64,000 bases of DNA from Burkholderiales bacterium (GTDB lineage: Bacteria > Pseudomonadota > Gammaproteobacteria > Burkholderiales > Burkholderiaceae_E). Positions 19,918 to 29,209 of this stretch are shown here, piece by piece. The position numbers were made by a program, and so were the translations under genes. The notes under the pieces are model-generated. The model saw only the letters and a list, made by a program, of their open reading frames with translations. It was not told the DNA's origin and made no database searches. The DNA is taken from contig JAIYCW010000067.1 in the NCBI GenBank assembly GCA_027487815.1, positions 62,001 through 126,000 of the forward strand. Direction: 5' to 3'. Each line of letters opens with the position of its first letter. Positions within the stretch are counted from its first letter, which is position 1.

Positions 19918-20841
19918 TCAGACACTTTCTCGGGCTCCCGGGGCTTGCAACCATTGCTCAAGACTGCGCCCGGTAATGTGCACCAAAGCTTCGTGATAAC
20001 GAGCCGCTGTTTGCTCGATCACGGTTTGCGGCAGATGAGGCGCAGGTGGCGTTTTTGGCCAATCCAGGGTTTCGAGATAGTCGCGCACAAACTGCTTGTC
20101 GTAAGAAGGTGGCGATTGGCCCGGCGCATAACCAGCGGTGGGCCAAAATCGTGACGAGTCTGCGGTGAGCACTTCATCCATCAACACCAACTCACCCTGG
20201 GCATTCAGACCAAACTCAAATTTGGTGTCGGCAATGATCACGCCACGAGCAGCCGCATATCGATTGGCGCGGGAATACAACTCCAGGCTCACTGCGCGAA
20301 TTTGCTCGGCCAAGGGAGCACCGATGCGCTGGACCATCACATCAAAGCTGATGTTCTCGTCGTGTTCACCCACGGCTGCTTTGGCAGCGGGAGTGAAGAT
20401 GGGCTCAGGCAGGGCTTGCGCCAATTGCAAGCCTGCTGGTAAAGCAATCCCGCAGACTTGACCACTTGCCTGATAGTCCTTCCAACCCGAGCCCGCGAGA
20501 TAACCGCGCACTACTGCTTCCACCATGATGGGCTGCAAGCGCTGTACCACCATTGAGCGGCCATGCACCGCTTGCGCCTCGGCTGGAAGCACCACGCTCT
20601 TGGGGTCGCGCCCGGTGAGGTGATTCGGCACAACATCGGCCAACAAATCGAACCAGAAAAGTGACAGCTGGGTGAGCACCTGCCCCTTGCCGGGGATGCC
20701 TTGCCCCATCACCACATCAAACGCCGAAAGTCTGTCGCTAGCCACCATCAGCAGCGTTTGCGCATCAATCGCGTAGTTGTCCCTCACCTTGCCCTGGGAG
20801 ACGCGGGGCAGGCTATTTATGGTTGGAGGAGCGAAGTTCAT
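19918..20841 (-). CDS. purC: Phosphoribosylaminoimidazole-succinocarboxamide synthase
   Basis: This 307-residue SAICAR synthetase joins CAIR and aspartate using ATP. Family motifs include [11 protein letters not shown] near the start, [47 protein letters not shown], and [10 protein letters not shown] followed by [15 protein letters not shown]. It opens a purC-purE-purK-sua5 run with overlapping or nearly touching genes, i.e. one operon. The 33-bp gap to the divergent GST-like gene must contain or overlap both promoters. Confidence 0.96.
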   Translation of the reverse strand: MNFAPPTINSLPRVSQGKVRDNYAIDAQTLLMVASDRLSAFDVVMGQGIPGKGQVLTQLSLFWFDLLADVVPNHLTGRDPKSVVLPAEAQAVHGRSMVVQRLQPIMVEAVVRGYLAGSGWKDYQASGQVCGIALPAGLQLAQALPEPIFTPAAKAAVGEHDENISFDVMVQRIGAPLAEQIRAVSLELYSRANRYAAARGVIIADTKFEFGLNAQGELVLMDEVLTADSSRFWPTAGYAPGQSPPSYDKQFVRDYLETLDWPKTPPAPHLPQTVIEQTAARYHEALVHITGRSLEQWLQAPGARESV

Positions 20842-20874
20842 GCGATCATTTTACCGTTCCTCAGGAGAGCTCCC

Positions 20875-21870
20875 ATGAATGCTAACTTGCAAGCCCCTTT
20901 CGCCCTGCCCCTGCTGCACCACTACACGAGCTCGCCCTTTGCCGAAAAAGTGCGGGCGATCTTGGGGTTTAAAGGCCTGCGTTGGGGGGCGGTGACCCAG
21001 CCTCAAATCATGCCCAAGCCCGACTTGCAGACGCTTACTGGTGGCTATCGGCGCATCCCCGTGCTGCAGATTGGCGCAGATGTGTATTGCGATACCAGCC
21101 TGATCGCTGAGGTCATCGACGAACTCGCTCCGAATCCAAGTCTGTTTCCCAAGAGTCATGCCGCGCAAGCCCGAATCATGGCGCAGTGGGCCGACCACAC
21201 GCTTTTCTGGACAGCGATGAATTACAACTTCCAGCCCGCTGGGGCGAACGCTCTGTTCAAGGACGCGCCGCCTGATGCCTTGAAAGCCTTTGCCCTGGAC
21301 CGCAAGGCCATGCAAGGCCCTGCGCCGCGCTGGGCCTTGGGTGATTCAAGCGCCGCCTATCGCGAGTATCTGGCGCGTATCTCTCAGCTGCTTGGCGGAC
21401 AGGCGTTTGTATGTGGCGATGCGCCTTGTATTGCCGACTTCTCGATCTACCACCCGCTCTGGTTTACCCGAAACCTCGCGCCTGTTGCCGGAATTCTCGA
21501 TACTGCCCCAGGGGTTGGCGAATGGCTGGAACGCATGGCTGGATTTTCAAACACCGCTCGTGCCAGCAGCGAAAAAGTTTCTGCTGCGCAGGCGCTCGAA
21601 ATTGCCTCCATGCACGCTCCTGCCGCGCTTACCCAAGGCACTGGCGCAAGCTTTGTTGATCTGCACGGCGTGCCCGAAGGCAGCCCGGTCAGCATTGCTG
21701 CAGAAAGCTTTGGCCTGGAACTCACCACAGGTATCCTGGTGGCCGCAACCACGAGCCGGCTCACGATCGCGCGCCAAGTTTCGATGAATGCCACGGTAAC
21801 TCCAAGCCCTGTGCATGTGCATTTCCCGCGCATTGGCTTTGTTTTGAAAGCGTTGGAGCCCGCTGCATGA
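20875..21870 (+). CDS. Glutathione S-transferase family protein with C-terminal extension
   Basis: This 331-residue protein starts at ATG 20875 behind a good AGGAGA ribosome-binding site. The first 80 residues form a GST thioredoxin-like domain (HHYTSSPFAEKVRAILG, then GGYRRIPVLQIG and a Ser in YCDTSLIAEVI), followed by a helical GST-C domain to about residue 220 with CIADFSIYHPLWF. About 100 more residues, mostly predicted beta, follow; a standard GST stops near 200-230. The extension includes VDLHGVPEGSPVSIAAES. It may modify substrate choice or serve a separate binding role. The gene overlaps the next one as ATGA, pointing to an operon with the amidohydrolase and peroxidase. Substrate unknown. 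Confidence 0.85.
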   Translation: MNANLQAPFALPLLHHYTSSPFAEKVRAILGFKGLRWGAVTQPQIMPKPDLQTLTGGYRRIPVLQIGADVYCDTSLIAEVIDELAPNPSLFPKSHAAQARIMAQWADHTLFWTAMNYNFQPAGANALFKDAPPDALKAFALDRKAMQGPAPRWALGDSSAAYREYLARISQLLGGQAFVCGDAPCIADFSIYHPLWFTRNLAPVAGILDTAPGVGEWLERMAGFSNTARASSEKVSAAQALEIASMHAPAALTQGTGASFVDLHGVPEGSPVSIAAESFGLELTTGILVAATTSRLTIARQVSMNATVTPSPVHVHFPRIGFVLKALEPAA

Positions 21871-23069
21871 AGATTTCATACGCCCTGGTCATTTCACTGA
21901 CTAGCGGACTCTTGAGCACCGTACAAGCGCAAAGCCCTTCCACAGCGGCCAACCCGCTGCCACTATTCGACGCGCATATTCACTATAGCCATGATGCATG
22001 GGAAGTGGTGCCCCCTGCCGACGTGATCAAGCTGATGCGCACGGCCGGCCTGAAGCGGGCCATGGTGTCGAGCTCCAATGATGATGGCACCCAAAAGCTG
22101 TACAGCCTGGCGCCTGACTTGATTGTTCCGAGCCTGCGCCCCTACCGCACCCGCGCAGAAGTATCGACCTGGATACGCGATCCCTCGGTAGTCGAGCATC
22201 TCAAGACCCGACTGGCCCGCTATCGCTATGCCGCTGTAGGCGAGTTTCATCTCTACGGGGCGGATGCCGAGCTGCCAGTGCCTCGGGCAATGATTGCGTT
22301 GGCCAGGCAATATCAGCTGATTCTGCATGCGCATTCCGACGCAGATGCAATTGAACGAATCTTTGCCCAATATCCTCAAGCGCGAGTGGTGTGGGCACAC
22401 TCCGGATTTGCCCGAGCCTCAGAAGTTGCGGTGTTACTGCGCAAGTATCCAAAGCTCTGGGCCGACTTTGCATTTCGCAGTGACATGGCCGCAGGCAGTG
22501 GCGTAGACCCTGAATGGCGCGCAGTGATTCAGGAGTTTCCGGATCGCTTTATGGTGGGCACCGATACCTTTACCCCGGAGCGCCTGGCGTATATCCCCGA
22601 CCATGCGCAGTTTTCGCGGCGCTGGATTGGTGCTCTCGCGCCGGACATTGCACAACAGGTGGCCTGGGAAAATGGTGAGCGCATGATTCAGCAGGTATGG
22701 CAGCCTTGTGATGCCACTCAGTCCGATGCACGAGTGATTGAGAGGGACGGCGTTCGGGTGGCGTATCGATTGCTTCAACCCCCGCGTATCAGCCAGCCCA
22801 TCACCATGTTGGTGGCGAGTTGCTCCATAGCACCAAGCTCAGGCACACAAGCCAAGCTCGAACTCAAAGCCTTTGATGCCACCATGCCCGAGCATCGGCA
22901 CGGCATGAACTACAAGCCCACTGTGCAATCCCAGGGCCCAAGTGCTGCATTTGATGCGCGACTGATTGAAGGCATCGTGCTGCATATGGCGGGCCGCTGG
23001 CAATTCAGCTTCGAAGTGCAAGTGGGTGAGAAGACTGTGCGGCTCACCGACACGATGCTGCTGCGCTGA
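21867..23069 (+). CDS. Secreted amidohydrolase-family protein with YtkA-like C-terminal domain
   Basis: This 400-residue protein has an N-terminal signal peptide ending near TVQAQS. A TIM-barrel amidohydrolase domain (about 32-285) carries likely metal ligands in DAHIHYSH (His37, His39), a His in LILHAHSD, a His in WAHSG and an Asp in VGTDT. The last ~110 residues do not belong to the barrel: they carry MPEHRHGMNYKP followed by HMAGRWQFSFEV, the pattern of YtkA/FixH-like beta domains often linked to metal handling. The stop overlaps the peroxidase start (TGATG). Substrate unknown; periplasmic location is inferred from the signal peptide. Confidence 0.8.
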   Translation: MKISYALVISLTSGLLSTVQAQSPSTAANPLPLFDAHIHYSHDAWEVVPPADVIKLMRTAGLKRAMVSSSNDDGTQKLYSLAPDLIVPSLRPYRTRAEVSTWIRDPSVVEHLKTRLARYRYAAVGEFHLYGADAELPVPRAMIALARQYQLILHAHSDADAIERIFAQYPQARVVWAHSGFARASEVAVLLRKYPKLWADFAFRSDMAAGSGVDPEWRAVIQEFPDRFMVGTDTFTPERLAYIPDHAQFSRRWIGALAPDIAQQVAWENGERMIQQVWQPCDATQSDARVIERDGVRVAYRLLQPPRISQPITMLVASCSIAPSSGTQAKLELKAFDATMPEHRHGMNYKPTVQSQGPSAAFDARLIEGIVLHMAGRWQFSFEVQVGEKTVRLTDTMLLR

Positions 23070-24259
23070 TGATGCGCATCTGCTTTGCAGCACTGGCCCT
23101 GCTCACCTTGATGTTTTTGACTTTGCCGACAGCCCGAACTCAATCTGCGTTGAGCCCAGCCAAGCTCGAAGCTTTCACCGCTGACGAGCTCGCCCAACTT
23201 GCGGGCCTGGGGCCTTGGCCCGAACCGATTGTCCGCGATCCAAGCAATCGCTTTTCGGGGCAACCCGCTGCCATTGCGCTAGGAGAAAAACTCTTTAATG
23301 CCCCTGAGCTATCCGGCCCAGGCACCATGAGTTGCGCAAGCTGCCACAACAAAACACTCGCGTTTGCGGAAGCACGCCCCACCGGTTTTGGTGTCAAGCC
23401 CTTGTCACGCAACACCCCCAGCTTGATGAACCTCGCCGGAGCGCGATGGTTTGGCTGGGATGGCGGCGCTGATAGCCTCTGGGCAGCCACGCTGCGCCCG
23501 CTGCTGGATGCTGACGAGATGGCCTCAACTCCAGCGATCATTGCCCGCTATCTCAAGCAGCAACCTGAGGCACAGTTGCTTGGCGCTTTGGATCGATCTG
23601 GCTTGTCGACCGCTGATGATTTACCACTTGCAGTGAACGCCGCCAAACTGATCGCGGCCTATGTTGAAACCCTGCGCTCCCCACCCTCAGCCTTTGACCG
23701 CTTTCGTGATCAGATGCTCAGTGCAAGTGATGCGAGGCGGCCCGTACCTGAGACAGGCCCGAGCCTGAGCATGTCGGCACAACGCGGCCTGAAAGTGTTT
23801 CTGAGCAATCAATGCACTGCTTGCCATAACGGCCCGCGCTTAAGCAACGGCGAGTTTCATGATATCGGTATTGGATTTTTTCTACCGCGCGTTGCAGACC
23901 AGCCGCCGCGAGTTGATCCAGGCCGTCATGCCGGTTTGCAGCGCCTGGCGCAGGACCCCTTTACCCGACTCTCCAACTTCAGCGATGCACCCGATAGACA
24001 GCGCGATGGTCTTGCCACACGCACTGTCACGCGTGAGCACCGAAACTTTGGCGAGTGGAAAACACCCAGCCTGCGCAACCTTCGCCTGACCGCCCCTTAT
24101 ATGCACAACGGCACCAAGGCGACACTGCGCGATGTGGTGCGCCATTACTCGCGCTTTGATGAGGAGCGGGTCCATGCCGACGGAGAAGCGATATTGAAAC
24201 CACTTTATCTGAGCAATCAGCAGATTGATGATTTGGTGGCGTTTCTCGAAAGTCTGTAG
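23069..24259 (+). CDS. Di-heme cytochrome c peroxidase / MauG-like protein
   Basis: This 396-residue periplasmic protein has a signal peptide (cleavage near ARTQS) and two covalent heme motifs: CASCH (Cys89-Cys92-His93) and CTACH (Cys249-Cys252-His253). Conserved CCP/MauG surroundings are present (NTPSLMNLAGARWFGWDGGADSLW; KTPSLRNLRLTAPYMHNG). Members reduce peroxide with c-type electron donors or, as in MauG, oxidise other proteins. It is the last gene of the GST-amidohydrolase-peroxidase run and ends just before a shared hairpin terminator. Confidence 0.92.
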   Translation: MMRICFAALALLTLMFLTLPTARTQSALSPAKLEAFTADELAQLAGLGPWPEPIVRDPSNRFSGQPAAIALGEKLFNAPELSGPGTMSCASCHNKTLAFAEARPTGFGVKPLSRNTPSLMNLAGARWFGWDGGADSLWAATLRPLLDADEMASTPAIIARYLKQQPEAQLLGALDRSGLSTADDLPLAVNAAKLIAAYVETLRSPPSAFDRFRDQMLSASDARRPVPETGPSLSMSAQRGLKVFLSNQCTACHNGPRLSNGEFHDIGIGFFLPRVADQPPRVDPGRHAGLQRLAQDPFTRLSNFSDAPDRQRDGLATRTVTREHRNFGEWKTPSLRNLRLTAPYMHNGTKATLRDVVRHYSRFDEERVHADGEAILKPLYLSNQQIDDLVAFLESL

Positions 24260-24268
24260 CTGTAAAAA

Positions 24269-24303
24269 AGCCCATCTCACGCCGCCACGACCTGAGATGG
24301 GCT
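24269..24303. terminator. Hairpin terminator between convergent genes
   Basis: AGCCCATCTCA (24269-24279) pairs perfectly with TGAGATGGGCT (24293-24303) across a 13-nt loop. On the minus strand the stem is followed at once by a T-run (complement of AAAAAA at 24264-24269), so it is a good rho-independent terminator for the OmpA-like gene. On the plus strand it follows the peroxidase gene without a T-run and may only slow polymerase. Confidence 0.8.
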
Positions 24304-24324
24304 AGAAAGCTGGCGGAGGAGGGC

Positions 24325-25419
24325 TTACTGCACCCGCTGTTCGATGGTGATCTGATCGACTTCCACGCGCCGGTTCGCACTCAGGCATTCAATCAACGCG
24401 GGACGCTTTTTCTCGTCACATTGCACTACCGGATTAGCCTCGCCCTTGCCCATCGCCATCAGGCGCGTTTCGCCCACGCCTTGCTGCATGAGATAGGCTT
24501 TCACCGCATCGGCACGTCGCTGCGACAAGCGGATGTTGTACACAGCACTTCCCAGCCGATCCGTGTAACCAGTGATCATCACATTCTTGACACTCGTGTC
24601 TTTGCCAAGCGCTTGCGCAATTGCATCAAGCTTCGCGTGCTGAGCTGGCAACTCGGCACTGTCAAATGCGAATAGATCAGTAGAAGACAGCGTGATCTTC
24701 TCGAAACGAGCTGGCTCAGGCAATGGAGCCATCGGAGCCGGCGCGGGTGGAGGAGTCATGGGCACAGGGGCCTGAGCCATCGGGGCTGGTTCGACCATCG
24801 CCACTGGCGGGGTGTAGGGCACTGACACTGGCCGCGCTATGGGAGCCGCCTTGGGTGAATCAAAGGTGTAGGTCAGCGCAATGGTTGCCGTGGTGGTATT
24901 GGCGCGGTCGAAAGAAAAAGTGTTCCCGCTCAAGCGGCTGTATGCGTGTCGTAAATCTGCCTGCATGCCCCATCGTTCGGTAAATGCAGCCTGGAAGCCC
25001 AGACCTGCGCTGACATAGGGAGAAGTGCCCCCGGTGGTAACCCCGGCAGAACGGACACGATCATATTGGGCACCCAAGCCCGCCATTATGAAAGGCCGGA
25101 ACTTTCCGCGCGAGAACATATAGAGGCCGTCTACACCAAGGGTTGATTGGTCGTAGCGATCCGAGCCTACTTTAGCTCGGGAAAACGTCGGGCCGAACTG
25201 GATGTCCCAATGCTGGGAGACAGGCTTTCCGATGCGCAATCCCAACCCCTCGCCACGTTTGTCAACGCCAAAGCTGCCATCCGGGTCAATCCCGTTAACG
25301 CTCGGAGCGACATACCAGCTGCTGTTGTAGTTTGATGAGCCGGATTGAGCATGCACACCGGAACTCAGCGCCAGGCCCAAAAGGGCCAATGCGCTGGGTC
25401 GAAAGAAGTTTTTTTTCAT
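24325..25419 (-). CDS. OmpA-family outer membrane protein
   Basis: This 364-residue protein has a signal peptide ending in GVHAQS, then an eight-stranded OmpA-like barrel (about 30-200, e.g. WDIQFGPTFSRAKVG, GFQAAFTERWG), a Pro/Ala/Met-rich hinge (about 205-245), and a C-terminal OmpA peptidoglycan-binding domain with MITGYTDRLGSAVYNIRLSQ and RRADAVKAYL. Its role is to tie the outer membrane to the cell wall. The C-terminal CDEKKRPALIECLSANRRVEV is the usual end, including the cysteine pair. It is the last gene before a T-rich terminator and has a weak GGAAGCC site in front of the ATG. Confidence 0.93.
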   Translation of the reverse strand: MKKNFFRPSALALLGLALSSGVHAQSGSSNYNSSWYVAPSVNGIDPDGSFGVDKRGEGLGLRIGKPVSQHWDIQFGPTFSRAKVGSDRYDQSTLGVDGLYMFSRGKFRPFIMAGLGAQYDRVRSAGVTTGGTSPYVSAGLGFQAAFTERWGMQADLRHAYSRLSGNTFSFDRANTTTATIALTYTFDSPKAAPIARPVSVPYTPPVAMVEPAPMAQAPVPMTPPPAPAPMAPLPEPARFEKITLSSTDLFAFDSAELPAQHAKLDAIAQALGKDTSVKNVMITGYTDRLGSAVYNIRLSQRRADAVKAYLMQQGVGETRLMAMGKGEANPVVQCDEKKRPALIECLSANRRVEVDQITIEQRVQ

Positions 25420-25468
25420 GGAAGCCTAAAAGGAGTGTATCGAGGGAAAGTTGAAGCGACGTTGGGTT

Positions 25469-25888
25469 TTATTTGATATCAAGCAAAGCCGCTTTGCGTG
25501 CGCTTTTGGCGTCGGCGCGGCAGGCAGATTTCGCGGCTCCATTGGCGTCATCGCATCGTTCATTGGCGGTTTGGTAAGTGCTGTCAGCCTTCGCGATTCC
25601 AAGGTTGCGCTGGTGGCGCGGCGAAGGCTCGTCCTTGTTTTCCAGCTCGGCGCGAGCCACCTTGTAAGCGCCTTTGGCTTCTTGCAGGCAAACGTCTTTG
25701 GCGTTGGAATTCTGGGCGTTACACGCTTGCTTGGCAGTCTGATGTTCGACAGCGATTTGGCGCTGAGCCTCTCGGGACTCGGCATTTGTCATCGTCTCGG
25801 CACCAAGGCTCGAGCAGGTGATCAGACCAGCAAGGGCCAGCGCTTGCAGGTAAGGGTTTCGGGCATTAAGGAGAATCATGGTATCCAT
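25469..25888 (-). CDS. Small periplasmic Ala/Lys-rich protein, function unknown
   Basis: This protein has about 139 residues. The N-terminus (MILLNARNPYLQALALAGLI, cleavage near SSLGAE) looks like a signal peptide; ATG 25879 is an alternative start. The mature part is highly charged and predicted helical, with two similar cysteine-pair modules, CNAQNSNAKDVCLQEAKGA and CDDANGAAKSACRADAKSA, which may form intramolecular disulfides. Similar small secreted proteins are common in Burkholderiales without known function. It lies 49 bp upstream of the OmpA gene on the same strand, so co-expression with an envelope role is plausible. Confidence 0.7.
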   Translation of the reverse strand: MDTMILLNARNPYLQALALAGLITCSSLGAETMTNAESREAQRQIAVEHQTAKQACNAQNSNAKDVCLQEAKGAYKVARAELENKDEPSPRHQRNLGIAKADSTYQTANERCDDANGAAKSACRADAKSARKAALLDIK

Positions 25889-26035
25889 TCGGAAAGAGGT
25901 TCGTGAATGCTTTTTGCACTCTTGAATAATCCTCTTGCCTGGCGCATGGCACCATGAGACGACAAGCCGTTGGCCTGTAGTCTGAAACCTACCTCCTGAT
26001 CAGCGAGCCCGATGCATGGACTCCCCAGCCCGCAG

Positions 26036-27040
26036 CTAGTCGAGCGATACCTGAGCCCGCTTGATCACGGGCGTCCAGCGCTTGAGCTCATCTTGTATAA
26101 ACGCGGCAAATTCACGTGGGCTGTTACCCACCGGCTCCATGAACTGCGCTCGCAATTTTTCTGCAACACCTGGATCCTTCAGCGCAGCGACCACCTCTTT
26201 ATTGATCCGCTCGACCAACGCGGCGGGTGTGCTGGAGGGCACCACGATACCGATCCATGCCGTGGCCTCCACATCCTGAATGCCGACTTCCTTGAAGGTC
26301 GGTAAATCATTCAATCCGGGATAGCGCTCTTTGGTGGTCACCGCCAAGGCCTTGAGCTTGCCCGCACGCACTTGCGGAATCACCGCGGCCGGCGCAAGCG
26401 CGGCGATCTGTGTGTCGCCCGTGAGCAATGAAGTGACCGCGGCTGGCGACGAGGGGTAAGGAATATGAACGATGTAGGTACCAGACTTCGCCTTGATCAG
26501 CTCCACCGCAAGATGCGCTACAGTGCCTGCGCCAACGGAAGCGTAGTTGTACTTCCCAGGGTTCTTCTTGAGCAAAGCCATCAACTCGGGAACGGTGTTT
26601 ACGCCGAGCGTTGCAGGCACCGTCAATACCGATGGCTGAATAACTGCAAGGGTGACCGGTGAAAGATCCTTGAAGGGATCGTAGGGCAGGGATTTGTACA
26701 GCACCGTGTTGTTCACCAAAGGCCCGGTGATCGAAACACCAATCGTATAGCCATCGCCTGCCGATTTGGCGACTGCATTGGTGCCGATGTTTCCGCCTGC
26801 ACCCGCGCGGTTTTCAACCACGAAAGGCTGGCGTGTTGAAGCACCGACTTTTTCAAATACGAGACGCGCAAGAATGTCCGGCGTGGACCCCGGCCCAAAC
26901 GGCACCACCACCTTCACAGGTTTGGAGGGCCAACTGCTCGGCGGCTCTGTGCTTTGAGCTTGGGCAATGCCAAGGCCCGCGCTCATCGCCACTCCTGCAG
27001 TCAAAGACCTGATAGCAACGCGACGCAACTTGTTATTCAT
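26036..27040 (-). CDS. Bug/TctC-family tripartite tricarboxylate receptor
   Basis: This 334-residue periplasmic receptor has a signal peptide ending in GIAQAQ. It then has PSKPVKVVVPFGPGSTPDILAR, ENRAGAGGNIGTNAVAKSAGDGYT, LPYDPFKDLSPV and YASVGAGTVAHLA, all hallmarks of the Bug family. These bind carboxylates or aromatic acids; many are orphans without adjacent TctA/TctB membrane genes, and none is near here. Its ATG lies inside the 3' end of the chorismate mutase frame (8-bp overlap), so the two are co-transcribed. Ligand unknown. Confidence 0.92.
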   Translation of the reverse strand: MNNKLRRVAIRSLTAGVAMSAGLGIAQAQSTEPPSSWPSKPVKVVVPFGPGSTPDILARLVFEKVGASTRQPFVVENRAGAGGNIGTNAVAKSAGDGYTIGVSITGPLVNNTVLYKSLPYDPFKDLSPVTLAVIQPSVLTVPATLGVNTVPELMALLKKNPGKYNYASVGAGTVAHLAVELIKAKSGTYIVHIPYPSSPAAVTSLLTGDTQIAALAPAAVIPQVRAGKLKALAVTTKERYPGLNDLPTFKEVGIQDVEATAWIGIVVPSSTPAALVERINKEVVAALKDPGVAEKLRAQFMEPVGNSPREFAAFIQDELKRWTPVIKRAQVSLD

Positions 27041-27332
27041 CTGGAGTCTCCGGGATCATGGCGTTGAAATACTCTTGTTCTTGCGCAATGAAAGCCGCCA
27101 CCATGGCTCTGTAGGTAGCTTCCACCACGTCTTGCAGCGCAGTAAACGAGCTGTGCTGCTCCACTGCAATGGCCCGCACTTTAGCAAACACCTCGGCTTG
27201 ACGAGCCGGCGCGGCCACTTGAAAGCTATCCGCCTTGAAGCGCGCTGCATCTTTGACCAACAAGGCACGGCGAGCGATCAAAGCGACAATCTCGCGATCC
27301 AGGGCATCGATGCCCGCCCGAATCTCGGCCAA
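27033..27332 (-). CDS. Chorismate mutase, AroQ type
   Basis: The conserved helical AroQ core begins LAEIRAGIDALDREIVALI and continues RRALLVKDAARFK, with the arginines and lysine expected in the active site. The enzyme turns chorismate into prephenate; some relatives are isochorismate-pyruvate lyases. The start is uncertain: the only in-frame ATG (27554) lies 121 bp inside the aldolase gene. After the aldolase stop the first standard start is TTG 27332, which leaves a core-sized 99-residue protein but lacks a well-spaced ribosome-binding site. An AGGAGG at 27369-27374 (minus strand) has no start codon at normal distance. The frame between 27332 and 27434 is open. Confidence 0.75.
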   Translation of the reverse strand: MAEIRAGIDALDREIVALIARRALLVKDAARFKADSFQVAAPARQAEVFAKVRAIAVEQHSSFTALQDVVEATYRAMVAAFIAQEQEYFNAMIPETPDE

Positions 27333-27433
27333 GCTCCTGGCTTGGGGTTGGTAAGCCGGATCGGCGAACCTCCTGAGCGGTTTGCCTGCGGGGTCAGGCT
27401 CGCGGGGAGCCTGAGGCTGCGGCTGATCCGCGA

Positions 27434-28498
27434 TTATGCGATCACCTGCGCCAATTCGCCTTGCGCGTACCGCGACACCATTGTGCTCAGGGGAACTGCC
27501 TTGATCTTGCTGCCCTGCCCTGCACAACCAAACTGCTGATAACGTTGCAAACAAATCTGCTTGGCGGCTTCGCGAGCTGGCTTCAAATATTCACGCGGAT
27601 CAAACTTGTCAGGATGCTCGGCGAAAAAGCGGCGAATCGCAGCCGTCATCGCGAGGCGAATATCGGTATCAATATTGATTTTGCGCACACCGTATTTGAT
27701 GGCTTCCTGAATCTCTTCCACCGGCACGCCGTAGGTTTCCTTCATCGCGCCGCCATACTTGCGGATCTCTTCGAGCAAATCCTGTGGCACGCTCGAGGAG
27801 CCATGCATCACCAGATGTGTAGTCGGAATCCGCTTGTTGATTTCCTTGATGCGCGAAATTGCCAGAATGTCGCCGGTGGGTTTGCGCGAAAACTTGTAGG
27901 CGCCGTGCGAGGTTCCAATCGCAATCGCCAGCGCATCCACCTGGGTGTTCTTCACAAAATCTGCGGCTTGCTCAGGATCGGTGAGCAGCTGCTCGCGTGT
28001 CATCGCGCCATCCGCGCCATGGCCGTCTTCCTTATCGCCCATCATGGTCTCGAGCGAACCCAGGCAGCCGAGCTCACCCTCCACGGTGACGCCTTCGGCA
28101 TGAGCCATGTTCACCACTTTGCGGGTGACCTCAACGTTGTATTCATAGCTGGCGATTGACTTGCCGTCTTCCTGCAGGGAGCCATCCATCATTACCGATG
28201 AAAAGCCCAGATCAATCGCACCACGGCAAATCAGCGGCGATTGGCCATGATCCTGGTGCATTACCACCGGCACCTTGGGGTAGCTTTCAATCGCGGCCTG
28301 AATCAGGTGCTTCAGAAACGCTTCGCCTGCATATTTACGTGCACCTGCCGAAGCCTGCATGATCACCGGCGCATCAATTTCGCTGGCGGCCGACATGATG
28401 GCCTGCACCTGCTCGAGGTTATTGACGTTAAACGCGGGGATACCATAAGTGTGTTCGGCTGCATGATCGAGCAGCTGGCGCATGGAAACGAGAGGCAT
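27434..28498 (-). CDS. fba: Class II fructose-bisphosphate aldolase
   Basis: This 354-residue zinc-dependent aldolase of glycolysis and gluconeogenesis (and the Calvin cycle where present) cleaves fructose-1,6-bisphosphate to DHAP and glyceraldehyde-3-phosphate. Seen: [25 protein letters not shown] (zinc His), [39 protein letters not shown] and [12 protein letters not shown], a pattern typical of the Cbb-type class II enzymes. ATG 28498 is preferred to ATG 28513, since the protein then begins [10 protein letters not shown] as in relatives. It belongs to the dispersed glycolytic block together with pyk, pgk, gap and tkt. Confidence 0.96.
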   Translation of the reverse strand: MPLVSMRQLLDHAAEHTYGIPAFNVNNLEQVQAIMSAASEIDAPVIMQASAGARKYAGEAFLKHLIQAAIESYPKVPVVMHQDHGQSPLICRGAIDLGFSSVMMDGSLQEDGKSIASYEYNVEVTRKVVNMAHAEGVTVEGELGCLGSLETMMGDKEDGHGADGAMTREQLLTDPEQAADFVKNTQVDALAIAIGTSHGAYKFSRKPTGDILAISRIKEINKRIPTTHLVMHGSSSVPQDLLEEIRKYGGAMKETYGVPVEEIQEAIKYGVRKINIDTDIRLAMTAAIRRFFAEHPDKFDPREYLKPAREAAKQICLQRYQQFGCAGQGSKIKAVPLSTMVSRYAQGELAQVIA

Positions 28499-28601
28499 GG
28501 GAAGGTCCTGCAAGAAGGTGGAAACTGGACAGCATTATCGCAAATCCCACCTGACAGCCTCGTGACACAGTTGGCAGGCTGCCCGCTTCAGAGTGCGAAG
28601 C

Positions 28602-29108
28602 TTAGACCCGATAGAGCAAAAGCAGCATCACGATGCCAATCGCGCTATAAAACATGAAGGCCGATTCGCGGCCATTCCACTGCTTGGATTGCCAACTGGC
28701 AAACCATTGCCCGCCGATGATCATGAAACCCCCGAACCACAAGGCAAACCCGGTGATTAAGCCCAGCATGGCGAGCCATTTGGCTCCGTGAAATACCTCG
28801 ACCGGGGTAGTCAAGTGCTGAAAAAGCCAAATGCCGCCCGCCACACATAAGACAGCAGCCACCCCTTCAACCAACACTATCAAATAGAAAAACAGGCGCT
28901 GCATACCCGGCGAGGTCACCGCCCGGCTGCGCAGGGTAGAGTGCTCGAAGGTGGTATCCATGCTCATCAGATGCTGCACAAAGGTCAGGTTGCTCCCTGG
29001 ATCGACGAGGTTGTTCCAGGTGACTGAAGCGGCAAACGCGCCTATCAACAACACCAGAAAACACTGCGCCAGGCGGGTGATGAGCAGCATCGGTTCAAGT
29101 ATTTCCAT
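28602..29108 (-). CDS. DUF2165 small integral membrane protein
   Basis: This protein has about 168 residues from ATG 29108 (an earlier ATG at 29165 adds a hydrophilic stretch unlike the family). Four hydrophobic helices are visible: ITRLAQCFLVLLIGAF, FFYLIVLVEGVAAVLCVAGG, WLAMLGLITGFALWFGGFMIIGG and YSAIGIVMLLLL. NLTFVQHLMSMDTTF and ITSP-like segments between helices are typical of DUF2165. Function unknown. It is divergent from the SRPBCC gene. Confidence 0.8.
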   Translation of the reverse strand: MEILEPMLLITRLAQCFLVLLIGAFAASVTWNNLVDPGSNLTFVQHLMSMDTTFEHSTLRSRAVTSPGMQRLFFYLIVLVEGVAAVLCVAGGIWLFQHLTTPVEVFHGAKWLAMLGLITGFALWFGGFMIIGGQWFASWQSKQWNGRESAFMFYSAIGIVMLLLLYRV

Positions 29109-29209
29109 ATTGTGAGAAAAGAAAATTGGAGTGATGTGTCGATTGTGCCGGTTCTCGCTCGTCATGGTGAGGTAAGCGTTGTTGCTTATGTCTATCCAAG
29201 GAGATTTTC

